From assembly GCA_021373025.1 (NCBI GenBank), contig JAJFTL010000032.1, positions 1-34,361 of the forward strand: a stretch of 34,361 bases of DNA. Reading direction: 5' to 3'. Of the stretch, positions 6,601 to 14,537 are shown one piece after another; positions within the stretch are counted from its first letter, which is position 1, and each line of letters begins with the position of its first letter. Position numbers and translations under genes: made by a program. The DNA is from a bacterium (lineage in GTDB: Bacteria > Caldisericota > Caldisericia > Cryosericales > Cryosericaceae). A model generated the notes under the pieces. The model was not told the DNA's origin. It searched no databases and worked only from the letters and a program-made list of their open reading frames with translations.

Positions 6601-7956
6601 CTAACGCGAGAATGGTTTGCCTATATAGTAGCCCCCTGGCAGGAAAGATACAGCTCCATTCACGGTCATCTGCAAGGACGTGACCGATGGCACCTCTGTG
6701 AACGTCAGCCGCAGCTGCTGCACGAGAAGCGCCTCTTCCAGGAGATCCGCAGACAGTGGCTTGATAGTGAGCGAAAGCTTGAGCATGCCGGAGTTGTCCT
6801 GTATGGACATTCCCATAATGCGAGTGCCCGGCGGAACAAATGACACATCCCCTGCGGGAGGTTCAGCCAACAGTGCGATCGCTTCAGAGATCATAGCGTT
6901 CCGACTTGTCAGTGCCCGTTTCTGCAGCACCACATTCAGCACTGGCAGCCTATCGTCATCCACCTTGGCCAAACTGTAGACAGCAACGGCCGTCCCCGCT
7001 TCAAGACGACCATCAAGGCGATACAGCGGATTCCACACATTCAGATACCCGAACATTTCATGCACAGTCTGCCCATCGACTGTCAGGCGCACGCGGCTGA
7101 TTCCTGGCAGCCTGGTGAGCGTCAGAACCAGGCACTCCTTGAACTCCTCGGCCTGGCCCGCTCCCATACTCACCCTCATGATACTGTTCTCAAAGTCGAC
7201 AGTGACGGTGTGGCCGGAAACAGTGACTCCTCTGAGAACACCGGCGTCCGGCAGGGGGCTGGCAAGGCTGGCGTGTACCGGCCCGGCCACAAGCGCTTTC
7301 ACTACCTGAAACGCCATCTGGGAACGTGTCAGTCCACTCGGGAAACTCCGAACTTCCACGGCGTACCGCCCGTCGCCCAGCACAAAATAGAGATCTACCG
7401 GCTGTCCCTTGTCCAGTACGGCCTCATTCACTGCGAGTTCGCGCCGCGTCTTTACAAAAGACAGAAACGTCCCCACATCCCTTCCCTCGACCGAGAGCTC
7501 CACCGAGTGAACATCAGGAAGGCTGATCAGCGAATTGACCAGTTGCCAGTAGAGAGCATTCTCTTCGGCAAATCCCATGGGCCGCTGTTCGCGCGCGGTA
7601 CCCAAAACGGCCTGCAGGATGCCCCCTGGCAGCAGGACCGCACTGCGGGCAGTCAATCCCACCGGCACAGCTGTGGCAAGATTCTGCCCCGTGGGAGGAG
7701 TCCGCAGCAGGTCGATCATGGCGGCCACCTGTTCTACTTGGCGGGAAGGCAGCTTGACAACGGAAGGCCCCCTCACCAGTTCGTGCGTTGATGCATCAAG
7801 ATACCAGAGGACCACGGGCACGGTGCGCCCGCCAGCCTGCTGGAAGCTGGAACCAAAAACAATAGCCAGCACTAGTGCAAGAACGAGAATGAGGGCCCCT
7901 CCATCTGGAGCCCGCCGCCTCCCCTGTATCCTGCCCCGTCTGGTACGAGTGATCAT
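6601..7956 (-). CDS. Membrane-anchored protein with three GerMN-like domains
   Basis: 451 residues. A basic N-terminus and one membrane helix (about 20-38) precede three repeats of the GerMN type (about 45-165, 185-310, 325-445). Each repeat has a 'V.LYF....' opening strand, a helix of the form 'A..LL..P', and a final 'V.S..L.V.G..V' strand. GerMN domains occur in spore germination protein GerM and in lipoproteins such as LpqB; they are extracytoplasmic. No spore genes are seen here. AGGAG lies 11 bases before the ATG. It is divergent from dnaA and is followed by the DnaB-like gene. Confidence 0.7.
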   Translation of the reverse strand: MITRTRRGRIQGRRRAPDGGALILVLALVLAIVFGSSFQQAGGRTVPVVLWYLDASTHELVRGPSVVKLPSRQVEQVAAMIDLLRTPPTGQNLATAVPVGLTARSAVLLPGGILQAVLGTAREQRPMGFAEENALYWQLVNSLISLPDVHSVELSVEGRDVGTFLSFVKTRRELAVNEAVLDKGQPVDLYFVLGDGRYAVEVRSFPSGLTRSQMAFQVVKALVAGPVHASLASPLPDAGVLRGVTVSGHTVTVDFENSIMRVSMGAGQAEEFKECLVLTLTRLPGISRVRLTVDGQTVHEMFGYLNVWNPLYRLDGRLEAGTAVAVYSLAKVDDDRLPVLNVVLQKRALTSRNAMISEAIALLAEPPAGDVSFVPPGTRIMGMSIQDNSGMLKLSLTIKPLSADLLEEALLVQQLRLTFTEVPSVTSLQMTVNGAVSFLPGGYYIGKPFSR

Positions 7957-7974
7957 GTCTGTTTCTTCTCCTGA

Positions 7975-8003
7975 TTGCCCCGGGTCTCCATTTCGTCTAT
8001 ACT
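7975..8003 (+). promoter_or_regulatory. Sigma-70-type promoter of dnaA
   Basis: TTGCCC (7975-7980), 17-bp spacer, TATACT (7998-8003). The predicted start near 8010 gives a leader of about 155 bases before the dnaA ATG. No DnaA box is visible at this promoter. Confidence 0.5.
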
Positions 8004-8090
8004 ATATCACATAAACCGGGCCCATATTGGCCGGACGTGTGCCGGAATCCCATCACAAAGGCGGGATAGCTGGTTTAGAGTATATGTTTG

Positions 8091-8138
8091 GAGAACCCAT
8101 ACCGAGACTGGAAGGCTTCCGACTCTGGATGGGTTCTC
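8091..8138 (+). promoter_or_regulatory. Stem-loop in the dnaA leader
   Basis: GAGAACCCAT (8091-8100) and ATGGGTTCTC (8129-8138) form a perfect 10-bp stem; the 28-base loop contains GGAAG/CTTCC. The structure ends 15 bases before the dnaA Shine-Dalgarno (GGGAG, 8154-8158), so it could affect translation. Confidence 0.5.
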
Positions 8139-8164
8139 TTGCGCGAGAGCAAAGGGAGCAGAGC

Positions 8165-9505
8165 ATGGAAGAACAACAATTGGATTCTTGGCAGCACCTG
8201 CTCGATATTTTCAGCAAGCAACTCGCGCGCCCGACGTTCGAGATGTGGTTCAAGAACGTGACGACGCTCCATGAAGACGCATCTTCACTGACGATCGGGG
8301 TTCCCAGCGAGTTTGCAAGGGACTGGATCGTCAGCCGGTACTACGATGTGATCAAGGAAACGATCGACACCATCAAGGGCCAGCCAACCACTATTATGGT
8401 CGAGGTTGTGCAACAGCAGCCGGAAGAGCTTTCCACGGAACCCGGTTTGCTGCCGCACAACAATACGCTGATTCTGAATCGACGCTACAACTTTGAGAAC
8501 TTTGTCGTCGGCGCCGGAAACCGCCTTGCCTTTGCAGCCTGTAACGCCGTTGCAGCCAATCCAGGCAACGTCTACAACCCGCTGTATATCTATGGAGGAG
8601 TCGGACTGGGCAAAACCCATCTGCTCCAAGGCATCGCTCACTATATCCTCACTCAGTCCCCTGACAAGAAGATCGTCTATACGACCGGGGAGAAGTTTAC
8701 AAACGAGGTAGTCAGTTCCATTCAGAATGCACGCAATAACAACGCTGTCATAGAGAACTTCCACAAGGAGACACGGGGAGCTGACATCCTGCTCATCGAT
8801 GACATCCAGTTTCTGGCGGGAAAGGAGAGGACACAGGAGGAGTTCTTTCATATCTTCAACGCGCTCTATGATGCACACAAGCAGATTGTCATCACCTCCG
8901 ATGTTCTGCCCAAGGAGATCGCCACGCTGGAGGAGAGGCTCACGTCACGCTTCGAATGGGGCCTCATCGCCGACATCAGTCGTCCAGACTACGAGACGAA
9001 GGTCGCCATCCTGAAAAAAAAGGCTGAACTGGACAAGATCGACGTGCCGCCAGAAGTCCTGGAGTATATCGCCGCCAACATCGGAAGCAATATCCGCGAG
9101 CTCGAAGGAGCCCTGATGCGCGTCCTTGCAACAGCCTCGCTCACCAACGAGGAGGTAACACTTCCCTTCACCGAGGAAACACTGAAGGATATCATCCCGG
9201 TGATCAACCGGCCTGTCACAATCGACGCCATCATGCAGGCAGTTTCCTCGTACTTTCATATCTCCGTCGCCGACCTGCAGGCCAAGCGGCGCAGCCAGGA
9301 CGTTGCCATGCCGCGGCAGATTGCAATGTACCTGAGCCGCGATCTGACCGAGGCTTCTCTACCCTATATTGGTGATAAGTTTGGTGGCCGGGATCACACA
9401 ACCGTCATCTATGCCTGTCAGAAAATCCAGCAGGAAATCAAGACCGATGATACGCTGAGAGCATTGATCGATAGCTTGGTGAAGCAGCTGAAAAGAGGTG
9501 AGTAA
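8165..9505 (+). CDS. dnaA: Chromosomal replication initiator DnaA
   Basis: 446 residues from the ATG at 8165, normal length for DnaA. Domain I (1-75) contains 'ARPTFEMWFKNV'. The AAA+ domain (about 105-325) has Walker A GGVGLGKT (144-151), Walker B 'ILLIDDIQFLAG' and the sensor 'LTSRFEWGL'. Domain IV ends with the DNA-binding signature 'GGRDHTTVIYA'. The start has GGGAG six bases upstream; a longer in-frame extension (to 8027, including an ATG at 8084) is open but lies across the leader stem-loop and is not DnaA-like. It binds the DnaA boxes listed here and opens the origin. DnaN follows after a 186-bp gap with clustered DnaA boxes. Confidence 0.97.
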   Translation: MEEQQLDSWQHLLDIFSKQLARPTFEMWFKNVTTLHEDASSLTIGVPSEFARDWIVSRYYDVIKETIDTIKGQPTTIMVEVVQQQPEELSTEPGLLPHNNTLILNRRYNFENFVVGAGNRLAFAACNAVAANPGNVYNPLYIYGGVGLGKTHLLQGIAHYILTQSPDKKIVYTTGEKFTNEVVSSIQNARNNNAVIENFHKETRGADILLIDDIQFLAGKERTQEEFFHIFNALYDAHKQIVITSDVLPKEIATLEERLTSRFEWGLIADISRPDYETKVAILKKKAELDKIDVPPEVLEYIAANIGSNIRELEGALMRVLATASLTNEEVTLPFTEETLKDIIPVINRPVTIDAIMQAVSSYFHISVADLQAKRRSQDVAMPRQIAMYLSRDLTEASLPYIGDKFGGRDHTTVIYACQKIQQEIKTDDTLRALIDSLVKQLKRGE

Positions 9506-9691
9506 CGTGTGGACAACGTATGTTCACGCTGTCATTGTGGACAGTGTTGATAACCTGCGCAAGTTATCCACAGCTGCCTCCACAGCCACAAGACTCCCTG
9601 CAACAGACATCAGCCTTCCTATCAACACTACCAACCACCTTATCTTGATGCTTATGAAGAGAAGAGTCTTTTCATATTAAAAGGAGGAACG
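9506..9691. other. Probable oriC (dnaA-dnaN gap) with DnaA-box cluster
   Basis: Boxes: TGTGGACAA (9508-9516), TGTGGACAG (9536-9544), TGTTGATAA (9545-9553) and the exact TTATCCACA (9564-9572). The first three are near-consensus and in the same orientation; the last two face each other around a 10-base spacer. The stretch nearer dnaN is AT-richer (about 9640-9684) and ends in the dnaN Shine-Dalgarno AAGGAGG (9681-9687). Coding strand switches from - to + at the adjacent dnaA gene. An unwinding element is not sharply defined by eye. Confidence 0.7.
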
Positions 9692-10771
9692 ATGAAGTTT
9701 ACCGCAAAAGCCGAAGGTTTAAGTAGGAAACTGACACAACACGCCAAGGTGATACAGCAGAAAAGCTCGACTTTTACATCGGATGCCGTTCTTCTTGTTG
9801 CTGATGGTACAGTTCTCAAGTTTACAAGCACAGACCTCACAACCTATTTGACAAATGCAGAGCCAGCTGAAGTTTCAGAGGCAGGGCGAGCCCTCGTTCC
9901 ATTCAAGTTTCTGAGGGATATTATCTCGGTCCTTTCCGGGGAACTGACAATCGAGGGAGATGAGAAGAAGCTTCAGATTTCCTCAGGAAAGGCTCATTAC
10001 GATTTGTCCTGTTATCAGATGGATACCTTTCCATCAGTACCTGATATCAGGGAAGGGCGGGAATATGACTTCAGTCTGAGTGAGTACACTTCAGCCATCG
10101 ACCGGGTCCTTCCTTGTGTTGAGCGCAATGAAAAGCGCCGGCTCGAGTTTCAGGGTATTCTCGTGGAGCAGACAAAGGAGTATTTCCGTTTCGTCGCGAC
10201 TGATTCGCGGCGGCTCGGGTATGTTCAGTTTGATTTCAAGCGGGAGCCACTGCGCTCTATTGTTCCGACGAAGGTCTTCGAATCATTTAAGCCCACCGCA
10301 GATGTACACATCGTTGTGACCGAAGATGAATGCAAGTTTGTATCTGGGGATACTGAGATTGTCTCTATGCTCATTGGTGCTGAATTTCCCAACTACAATG
10401 ACATTATCCCAAGGGAGTGGGAGTATACGGTGACGATCAAGAAGTCGGAGCTTCTTGATGCACTGCGGCGTGTTGGTGCCGTTGTATTTGGCGGAACCGA
10501 TGTCATTACCCTCTCTTTCAAGGAAGGACGTCTTACTGTTCAAGGAACTGCGCAAGATCAAGGCGATGCCCGGGATGAGCTTGGTTATGAGGGAGATGCG
10601 GGGGGCCTGTCGGTGTCGTTCTTTGGAACGAAGCTTCTGGACGGCATTTCAGCAGTCGCCACCGAGAATGCCGAGATGCATATGAACAGCGCCATTCACC
10701 CTGTGGTCATCAAGGACCAGGGCAAGGAAGATTTTCTGTACCTCGTGATGCCCCACAAGCAGATGGAATAG
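9692..10771 (+). CDS. dnaN: DNA polymerase III sliding clamp (beta subunit)
   Basis: 359 residues, the usual clamp length, with three repeats of the clamp fold. Recognisable blocks are 'VLLVADGTVLKFTSTDL', 'RLEFQGILVEQ', 'FVATDSRRLGYV' and the C-terminal 'DFLYLVMPHK' resembling the usual 'YVLMPMR' end. Start chosen from AAGGAGG four bases upstream. It encircles DNA and tethers the replicative polymerase. RecF follows 17 bp later. Codons look more AT-rich than in the neighbouring genes. Confidence 0.95.
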   Translation: MKFTAKAEGLSRKLTQHAKVIQQKSSTFTSDAVLLVADGTVLKFTSTDLTTYLTNAEPAEVSEAGRALVPFKFLRDIISVLSGELTIEGDEKKLQISSGKAHYDLSCYQMDTFPSVPDIREGREYDFSLSEYTSAIDRVLPCVERNEKRRLEFQGILVEQTKEYFRFVATDSRRLGYVQFDFKREPLRSIVPTKVFESFKPTADVHIVVTEDECKFVSGDTEIVSMLIGAEFPNYNDIIPREWEYTVTIKKSELLDALRRVGAVVFGGTDVITLSFKEGRLTVQGTAQDQGDARDELGYEGDAGGLSVSFFGTKLLDGISAVATENAEMHMNSAIHPVVIKDQGKEDFLYLVMPHKQME

Positions 10772-10788
10772 CGGCTCCAGCAACGGGA

Positions 10789-11856
10789 ATGTTTCTGGAA
10801 TCGATGTGGGTACAGGGGTTCAGGGCACTGGCTGAACAGCGCCTTGAGTTCACTGCACCTGTTACTGTCATCCAGGGTGGCAACGGGACTGGCAAGACGA
10901 CACTCCTTGACGCCGTGTACTTCCTGGCGTCAGGCAAGTCCTTTCTCGGACTGGCCAACGCAGAACTCATCCGGGATATGAACCCGTATTTTGTCGTCGC
11001 TGGCCAATATCGCGCGCTGGACGCTGTGACGGGCGGTGTTGTCAATCATGCGGTACAGGCGATGTTTACGTCCGAGGGACGCAAAGAGCTGCGCATTGAT
11101 GGTACTGTCTACAGGGGATTCATTCATCTTGTTGGCGGGTTGCGTGTGGCCTCCTTCAATTTCAATTCAGTTTTTCTGGTAAAAGGACTGCCGTCGGCGA
11201 GGCGCCAGTTCATCAATCTCCTCGTCGCCTCGAGTGACCGGGTGTATCTTGAGACTCTTTCGGCGTATACAGAGGTGATGGCTCATAAGAATGCCGTCTT
11301 GCGGCAGTCGAGTTTCACGACACCCGATATGTCACTGCTGGATCTGTTTGATGAACAGATTGTCCGCCTGTCGACGGCGATCTATGCGAAGAGGCGTGCA
11401 GCTCTTGCTGTCATAGATCGGGCAATGAGACAGCTGGTCTCCAGCGGGCTGTTTGGAGTGTTTAAGGATCTTGTCATCGCGTATGAGCCGCGGGCGATTT
11501 CTGTTGATTCGATCCGCGCCCTGCGGGATCGCGAGCTGGCCAGGCACGCATGCCTGGCAGGGTGTCACTTGGACGATTTCTCCCTTCTGCGCAGCGGAAA
11601 GCAATTTCGGGAGAGTGCCTCTCTCGGAGAAGCCAAGGTGGCAGCGTTGCTGCTGACTCTTGCCGGTGCCGAATTTACCCGCGCCGCTACTGGAGAATAC
11701 CCCATCCTTCTGCTGGATGATCTGGAAGGCGATATCGATATGGCCAATCTGGATCGGGTGCTACATCTGGTCACACAATTTGATCAGGTCTTCATTACCT
11801 CGTTCGATGCCGCCCGTCTTGGAAGCGGGCTGAATGCACAGTCAGTCAACCTGTGA
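10789..11856 (+). CDS. recF: DNA replication/repair protein RecF
   Basis: 355 residues. It begins 'MFLESMWVQGFRALAEQRLEF', matching the RecF start 'MxLxxLxLxNFRNY'. Walker A GGNGTGKT is at 30-37. Near the C-terminus are the SMC-type signature 'LGEAKVAALLLTLA' and Walker B 'YPILLLDDLEGDID', where RecF usually has 'LLDDVxSELD'. It lacks a clear Shine-Dalgarno at 10789, so translation may be coupled to dnaN, 17 bp upstream. RecF helps load RecA at gaps; the dnaA-dnaN-recF order is ancestral in bacteria. Confidence 0.92.
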   Translation: MFLESMWVQGFRALAEQRLEFTAPVTVIQGGNGTGKTTLLDAVYFLASGKSFLGLANAELIRDMNPYFVVAGQYRALDAVTGGVVNHAVQAMFTSEGRKELRIDGTVYRGFIHLVGGLRVASFNFNSVFLVKGLPSARRQFINLLVASSDRVYLETLSAYTEVMAHKNAVLRQSSFTTPDMSLLDLFDEQIVRLSTAIYAKRRAALAVIDRAMRQLVSSGLFGVFKDLVIAYEPRAISVDSIRALRDRELARHACLAGCHLDDFSLLRSGKQFRESASLGEAKVAALLLTLAGAEFTRAATGEYPILLLDDLEGDIDMANLDRVLHLVTQFDQVFITSFDAARLGSGLNAQSVNL

Positions 11857-11876
11857 AGAACTGAAGCGGAAACGAT

Positions 11877-12440
11877 ATGCAACGCATTGGAGACGTCATC
11901 GATCAGATGCGGCGCACCGGACTGCTGGACAAGGGCATCAAGGTCCAGTCCCTAAGGGATGTTTGGCCGGCGATCCAGTCGCTGTGGAGTGAACGCACCA
12001 TTGGTGCATATGTGGGGCGCAATTCTCATCCGGCACAGTTCAAGAATGGCACGTTGATGATACTCTGTGCCAACTCCTCCATCATGCAGGTTCTGGCAGA
12101 ACAGAAGGGGCTCATTATCGAGCGCCTCAATGCCCAGATGGGAGGAAAGCTTGTGACGGACCTTTCCTTTGGTCTTGATAACATTCACGAGGTGCGTGTC
12201 CGTCACGTAGCCTCAGCGCCTGGTTCTGTCAATCCCGCTGATTCGGAATCGCTTGCTGCTATGGTGAAGTTGTCTCCAGAACAGGAAGAGGCAGCGGAGA
12301 AGGCAGTGCAGGTCATCCAGGATCCAGCACTTCGGGTTTCGTTTCTGCATGCCTATGAGGCGTGGCTGCGTTGGAATATCTGGCACAGCCAGGAACAACA
12401 GAAACGTCGTACAAAACGAACGCTGCCCCATAAATACTGA
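11877..12440 (+). CDS. dciA: DciA-family (DUF721) helicase-loader-like protein
   Basis: 187 residues. The first 110 contain the DUF721 pattern: an N-terminal helix, a 'VWPAI.....RTIGAYVGRN' region, a strand pair with 'GTLMILCANSSIMQVLAEQKGLIIERLNAQ' and a final 'VRHV'. DciA operates with DnaB in bacteria lacking DnaC or DnaI. The C-terminal 70 residues are helical and basic and not clearly conserved. It sits 20 bp after recF, the common position for this family. With the DnaB-like gene at 5073-6590 it gives a plausible initiation pair. Confidence 0.8.
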   Translation: MQRIGDVIDQMRRTGLLDKGIKVQSLRDVWPAIQSLWSERTIGAYVGRNSHPAQFKNGTLMILCANSSIMQVLAEQKGLIIERLNAQMGGKLVTDLSFGLDNIHEVRVRHVASAPGSVNPADSESLAAMVKLSPEQEEAAEKAVQVIQDPALRVSFLHAYEAWLRWNIWHSQEQQKRRTKRTLPHKY

Positions 12441-12442
12441 CA

Positions 12443-12625
12443 GTATCCACAGGCTCTGTGGATAACTTTGCGGTGCGCAGGGACCTCGTATTCAGTGAGT
12501 CTGCCGATGTTTGGGATGCTGCAGGAGCCAGCGAAGTGCAGTGAACTGGGAACCCAGCATCAATAGAGTGTATGCGGTATTGTCCGTCACGTAGTCCACA
12601 GGGATTCACAGCATCCTGTGGATAA
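12443..12625. promoter_or_regulatory. Second DnaA-box cluster between dciA and mgsA
   Basis: GTATCCACA (12443-12451) and exact TGTGGATAA (12457-12465) face each other and form a 9-bp inverted repeat. TAGTCCACA (12592-12600, two mismatches) and exact TGTGGATAA (12617-12625) form another facing pair. No gene is supported in 12441-12692. The cluster could be a second origin element, a DnaA-titration site, or regulate mgsA, whose promoter lies about 35 bp further on. Confidence 0.65.
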
Positions 12626-12659
12626 CCCGGCAACAGTGAATGCACACATCGACAGGTCG

Positions 12660-12686
12660 TTGACTCCAGCACTGGCAAGCTACAAT
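12660..12686 (+). promoter_or_regulatory. mgsA promoter, apparently leaderless
   Basis: TTGACT (12660-12665), 15-bp spacer, TACAAT (12681-12686), then 6 bases and the ATG at 12693. Transcription would begin at or beside the start codon. No Shine-Dalgarno is present. Confidence 0.5.
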
Positions 12687-12692
12687 AAACGT

Positions 12693-13094
12693 ATGAGAAC
12701 AAAAGTTGCATTGATTGCTCATGACCGCAAAAAGCCCGAGATGATCGCGCTGTGCAGGGATTACAAGGACATGCTGGCTCAGGAGGAGCTGGTTGCTACT
12801 AAGAGCACAGGACGCCTCATCCAGGAATTGACCGGTTTGAGCGTCACCATGGTGAACTCAGGGGAGAAGGGAGGAGACCTCCAGATTGGATCGATGATCG
12901 CATCCGACGACGTCAAAGCTGTCGTTTTTCTCAGAGATCCGCTGACAGCACACCCGCACGAACCAGATATCAATGCCGTGCTGAAAATCTGCGACGTTAA
13001 CGATGTTCCTCTTGCCACTAACACGTCGACGGCCAGGCTTGTTCTGGGGCACCTGAAGGATCTGCAAAACACACCTGAACCATCTTCTACCTAG
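12693..13094 (+). CDS. mgsA: Methylglyoxal synthase
   Basis: 133 residues (family usually 130-150). Conserved features are 'ALIAHDRKKPEM' (6-17), 'STGRLIQELTG' (38-48), the 'GEKGGDLQIG' block with the catalytic Asp62, and 'HPHEPDINAVLKICDVNDVPLATN' with His89. It converts dihydroxyacetone phosphate to methylglyoxal and phosphate, a bypass of lower glycolysis under phosphate limitation. The ATG at 12693 was chosen because 12618 and other upstream codons lie in DnaA boxes and the family starts here. The usual gene after recF/dciA in many bacteria, gyrB, is not present. Confidence 0.93.
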   Translation: MRTKVALIAHDRKKPEMIALCRDYKDMLAQEELVATKSTGRLIQELTGLSVTMVNSGEKGGDLQIGSMIASDDVKAVVFLRDPLTAHPHEPDINAVLKICDVNDVPLATNTSTARLVLGHLKDLQNTPEPSST

Positions 13095-13104
13095 CAACAC
13101 AAGA

Positions 13105-13136
13105 AAAGACCCCGGCCACAAACTGCCGGGGTCTTG
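13105..13136. terminator. Bidirectional terminator between mgsA and htrA
   Basis: AAGACCCCGG (13106-13115) and CCGGGGTCTT (13126-13135), extended one pair into a 10-base loop. On the minus strand the stem is followed by TCTTTTCTT-like sequence, so it fits best as the htrA terminator, and weakly serves mgsA. Confidence 0.7.
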
Positions 13137-13162
13137 CATGATGGGACAGGTGGAACAGGTGA

Positions 13163-14419
13163 CTACTGACTAAGAGGCTTCAAGGTCACACTGAAGGTCT
13201 TTGTGGCGCCGCCACGATTTACAACAACCTGGACCGTGTCGCCAACATTCTTCGAGCGAATATAGCTCAGGACTGCGTCGATGGTTATCATTGTCCTTCC
13301 GTCGATGGCCGTAATGACATCGCCTGCCTTGATTCCAGCGGCAGCAGCGCCGGAGCCGGGGACGACTTGGACGACATACACGCCCTGCGTTGCCTGGACA
13401 TTGTATTCTTGCGCGATGGATGTGGTGAGCGTCGTTCCCTGGATTCCGAGCGCGGGCCAGATCATCTTGCCGTTCTCAATGATGGCCTCATACACCTTGC
13501 GTGCCGTGTTGATCGACACTGAGAACCCAAGGCCCTGTGAATTCTCGTAAATCATGGTGTTGATGCCGACGACGCGACCCGAAAGGTCGACCAGTGGTCC
13601 TCCCGAGTTGCCTGGGTTGATGGCGGCATCGGTTTGGACGACACCCACCAAAGTCTCGGTCTGAGAGACCTGAATATTGCGCTCGAGAGCCGAGATGATG
13701 CCAGTTGTCACCGTCTGGCTGAGGCCATAGGGATTTCCGATGGCAATGACCTTCTGACCGACGGTCAGTTGTGACGAATCCCCCAGTTGTACGGTCGGCA
13801 GGTTGGTCGCGTTGATCTTCACCACGGCGACATCACTCGTGCTATCCGCGCCCACCACTTGACCGCTGAAGTCGCGCCCATCCTTGAGTACGACGGTGAT
13901 CTTGGTGGCGCCCTCGACGACGTGGTTGTTCGTGAGCACGTAGCCGTCAGGGGTGATGATGAAGCCTGAGCCAAGCCCCGGCTGCTCGTAGGCTCCGAAG
14001 CCAAATGGGCTTTGGCTGACTGCTGTGATATTGATCTGAACGACGGCAGGAGAAGCAATCTTGACAGCATTTTCAATAGCCTGCTCTTCCGTCGTGACGA
14101 CCGTTGTGCTGGAACCCGGATTAACAGGCGTTGTCAATGAAACGGCCCGCGCCCATGGGAACGTTCCCGGGTTGGACATGACGATGTAGTTGCCAAGGAT
14201 GCCACCCAGCACACTGCCGACCAGCAGTCCTATAATCAAGCCCCAGACCAGGAGAACTCGGCCGGGATTGGATGGCGGGGCTGGCCGCGGTGGTGGAACG
14301 TGCGCTCCATACTCCTGAGGGGTGGCGTGAGCCTCCCGCGAAACAGAGCCCTCCACTGTATTCGGTTGGCCGGTTTCCTCTTCGTCATCTGGTCTGATGA
14401 AGCCATTCTCATCAATCAT
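13163..14419 (-). CDS. HtrA/DegP-type serine protease with PDZ domain
   Basis: 418 residues from the ATG at 14419 (GAGGAGG seven bases upstream; the ATG at 14434 lies within that Shine-Dalgarno region). A disordered acidic/Pro-rich N-terminus (1-52) precedes a membrane anchor (about 55-80). The trypsin-like domain carries His166 ('TNNHVV'), Asp196 ('SDVAVV') and Ser272 ('NPGNSGGP'). A PDZ domain occupies about 325-415, including 'GSGAAAAGIKAGDVITAIDG'. It is an extracytoplasmic quality-control protease. Its promoter shares GTAAC-N17-CGTA with the ECF operon. Confidence 0.93.
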   Translation of the reverse strand: MIDENGFIRPDDEEETGQPNTVEGSVSREAHATPQEYGAHVPPPRPAPPSNPGRVLLVWGLIIGLLVGSVLGGILGNYIVMSNPGTFPWARAVSLTTPVNPGSSTTVVTTEEQAIENAVKIASPAVVQINITAVSQSPFGFGAYEQPGLGSGFIITPDGYVLTNNHVVEGATKITVVLKDGRDFSGQVVGADSTSDVAVVKINATNLPTVQLGDSSQLTVGQKVIAIGNPYGLSQTVTTGIISALERNIQVSQTETLVGVVQTDAAINPGNSGGPLVDLSGRVVGINTMIYENSQGLGFSVSINTARKVYEAIIENGKMIWPALGIQGTTLTTSIAQEYNVQATQGVYVVQVVPGSGAAAAGIKAGDVITAIDGRTMITIDAVLSYIRSKNVGDTVQVVVNRGGATKTFSVTLKPLSQ

Positions 14420-14455
14420 ATTGTACCTCCTCAACTGCAGCAGCGATCGGCTGCC

Positions 14456-14513
14456 ATATACACCTGTATATACGCAACTGTGCCATATTTCGTTACTGAA
14501 AGTGTGACGAAAT
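14456..14513. promoter_or_regulatory. Two inverted repeats over the htrA promoter
   Basis: ATATACA-CC-TGTATAT (14456-14471) lies at the -10 and just downstream of it. ATTTCGTTAC (14487-14496) and GTGACGAAAT (14504-14513) with a 7-base centre (9 of 10 pairs) cover the -35. These look like operator half-sites, but no regulator is identified. Confidence 0.4.
14471..14496 (-). promoter_or_regulatory. Candidate ECF-sigma promoter of htrA
   Basis: Minus strand: GTAAC (14496-14492), 17-bp spacer, CGTA (14474-14471). Same blocks and spacing as the ECF sigma operon promoter at 5064-5039. The predicted start is about 45 bases before the htrA ATG. Confidence 0.5.
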
Positions 14514-14537
14514 TGCTGTGGCGACGTTAGGAGGCCA

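Noticed and set aside
8027-8164. 46-residue N-terminal extension of dnaA
   Set aside because: The added residues are not DnaA-like, they span the leader stem-loop, and GGGAG six bases before 8165 supports the shorter start.
12618-12692. Upstream ATG for mgsA
   Set aside because: It lies in the DnaA box at 12617-12625 and adds 25 residues not found in methylglyoxal synthases. The promoter at 12660-12686 would start transcription after it.
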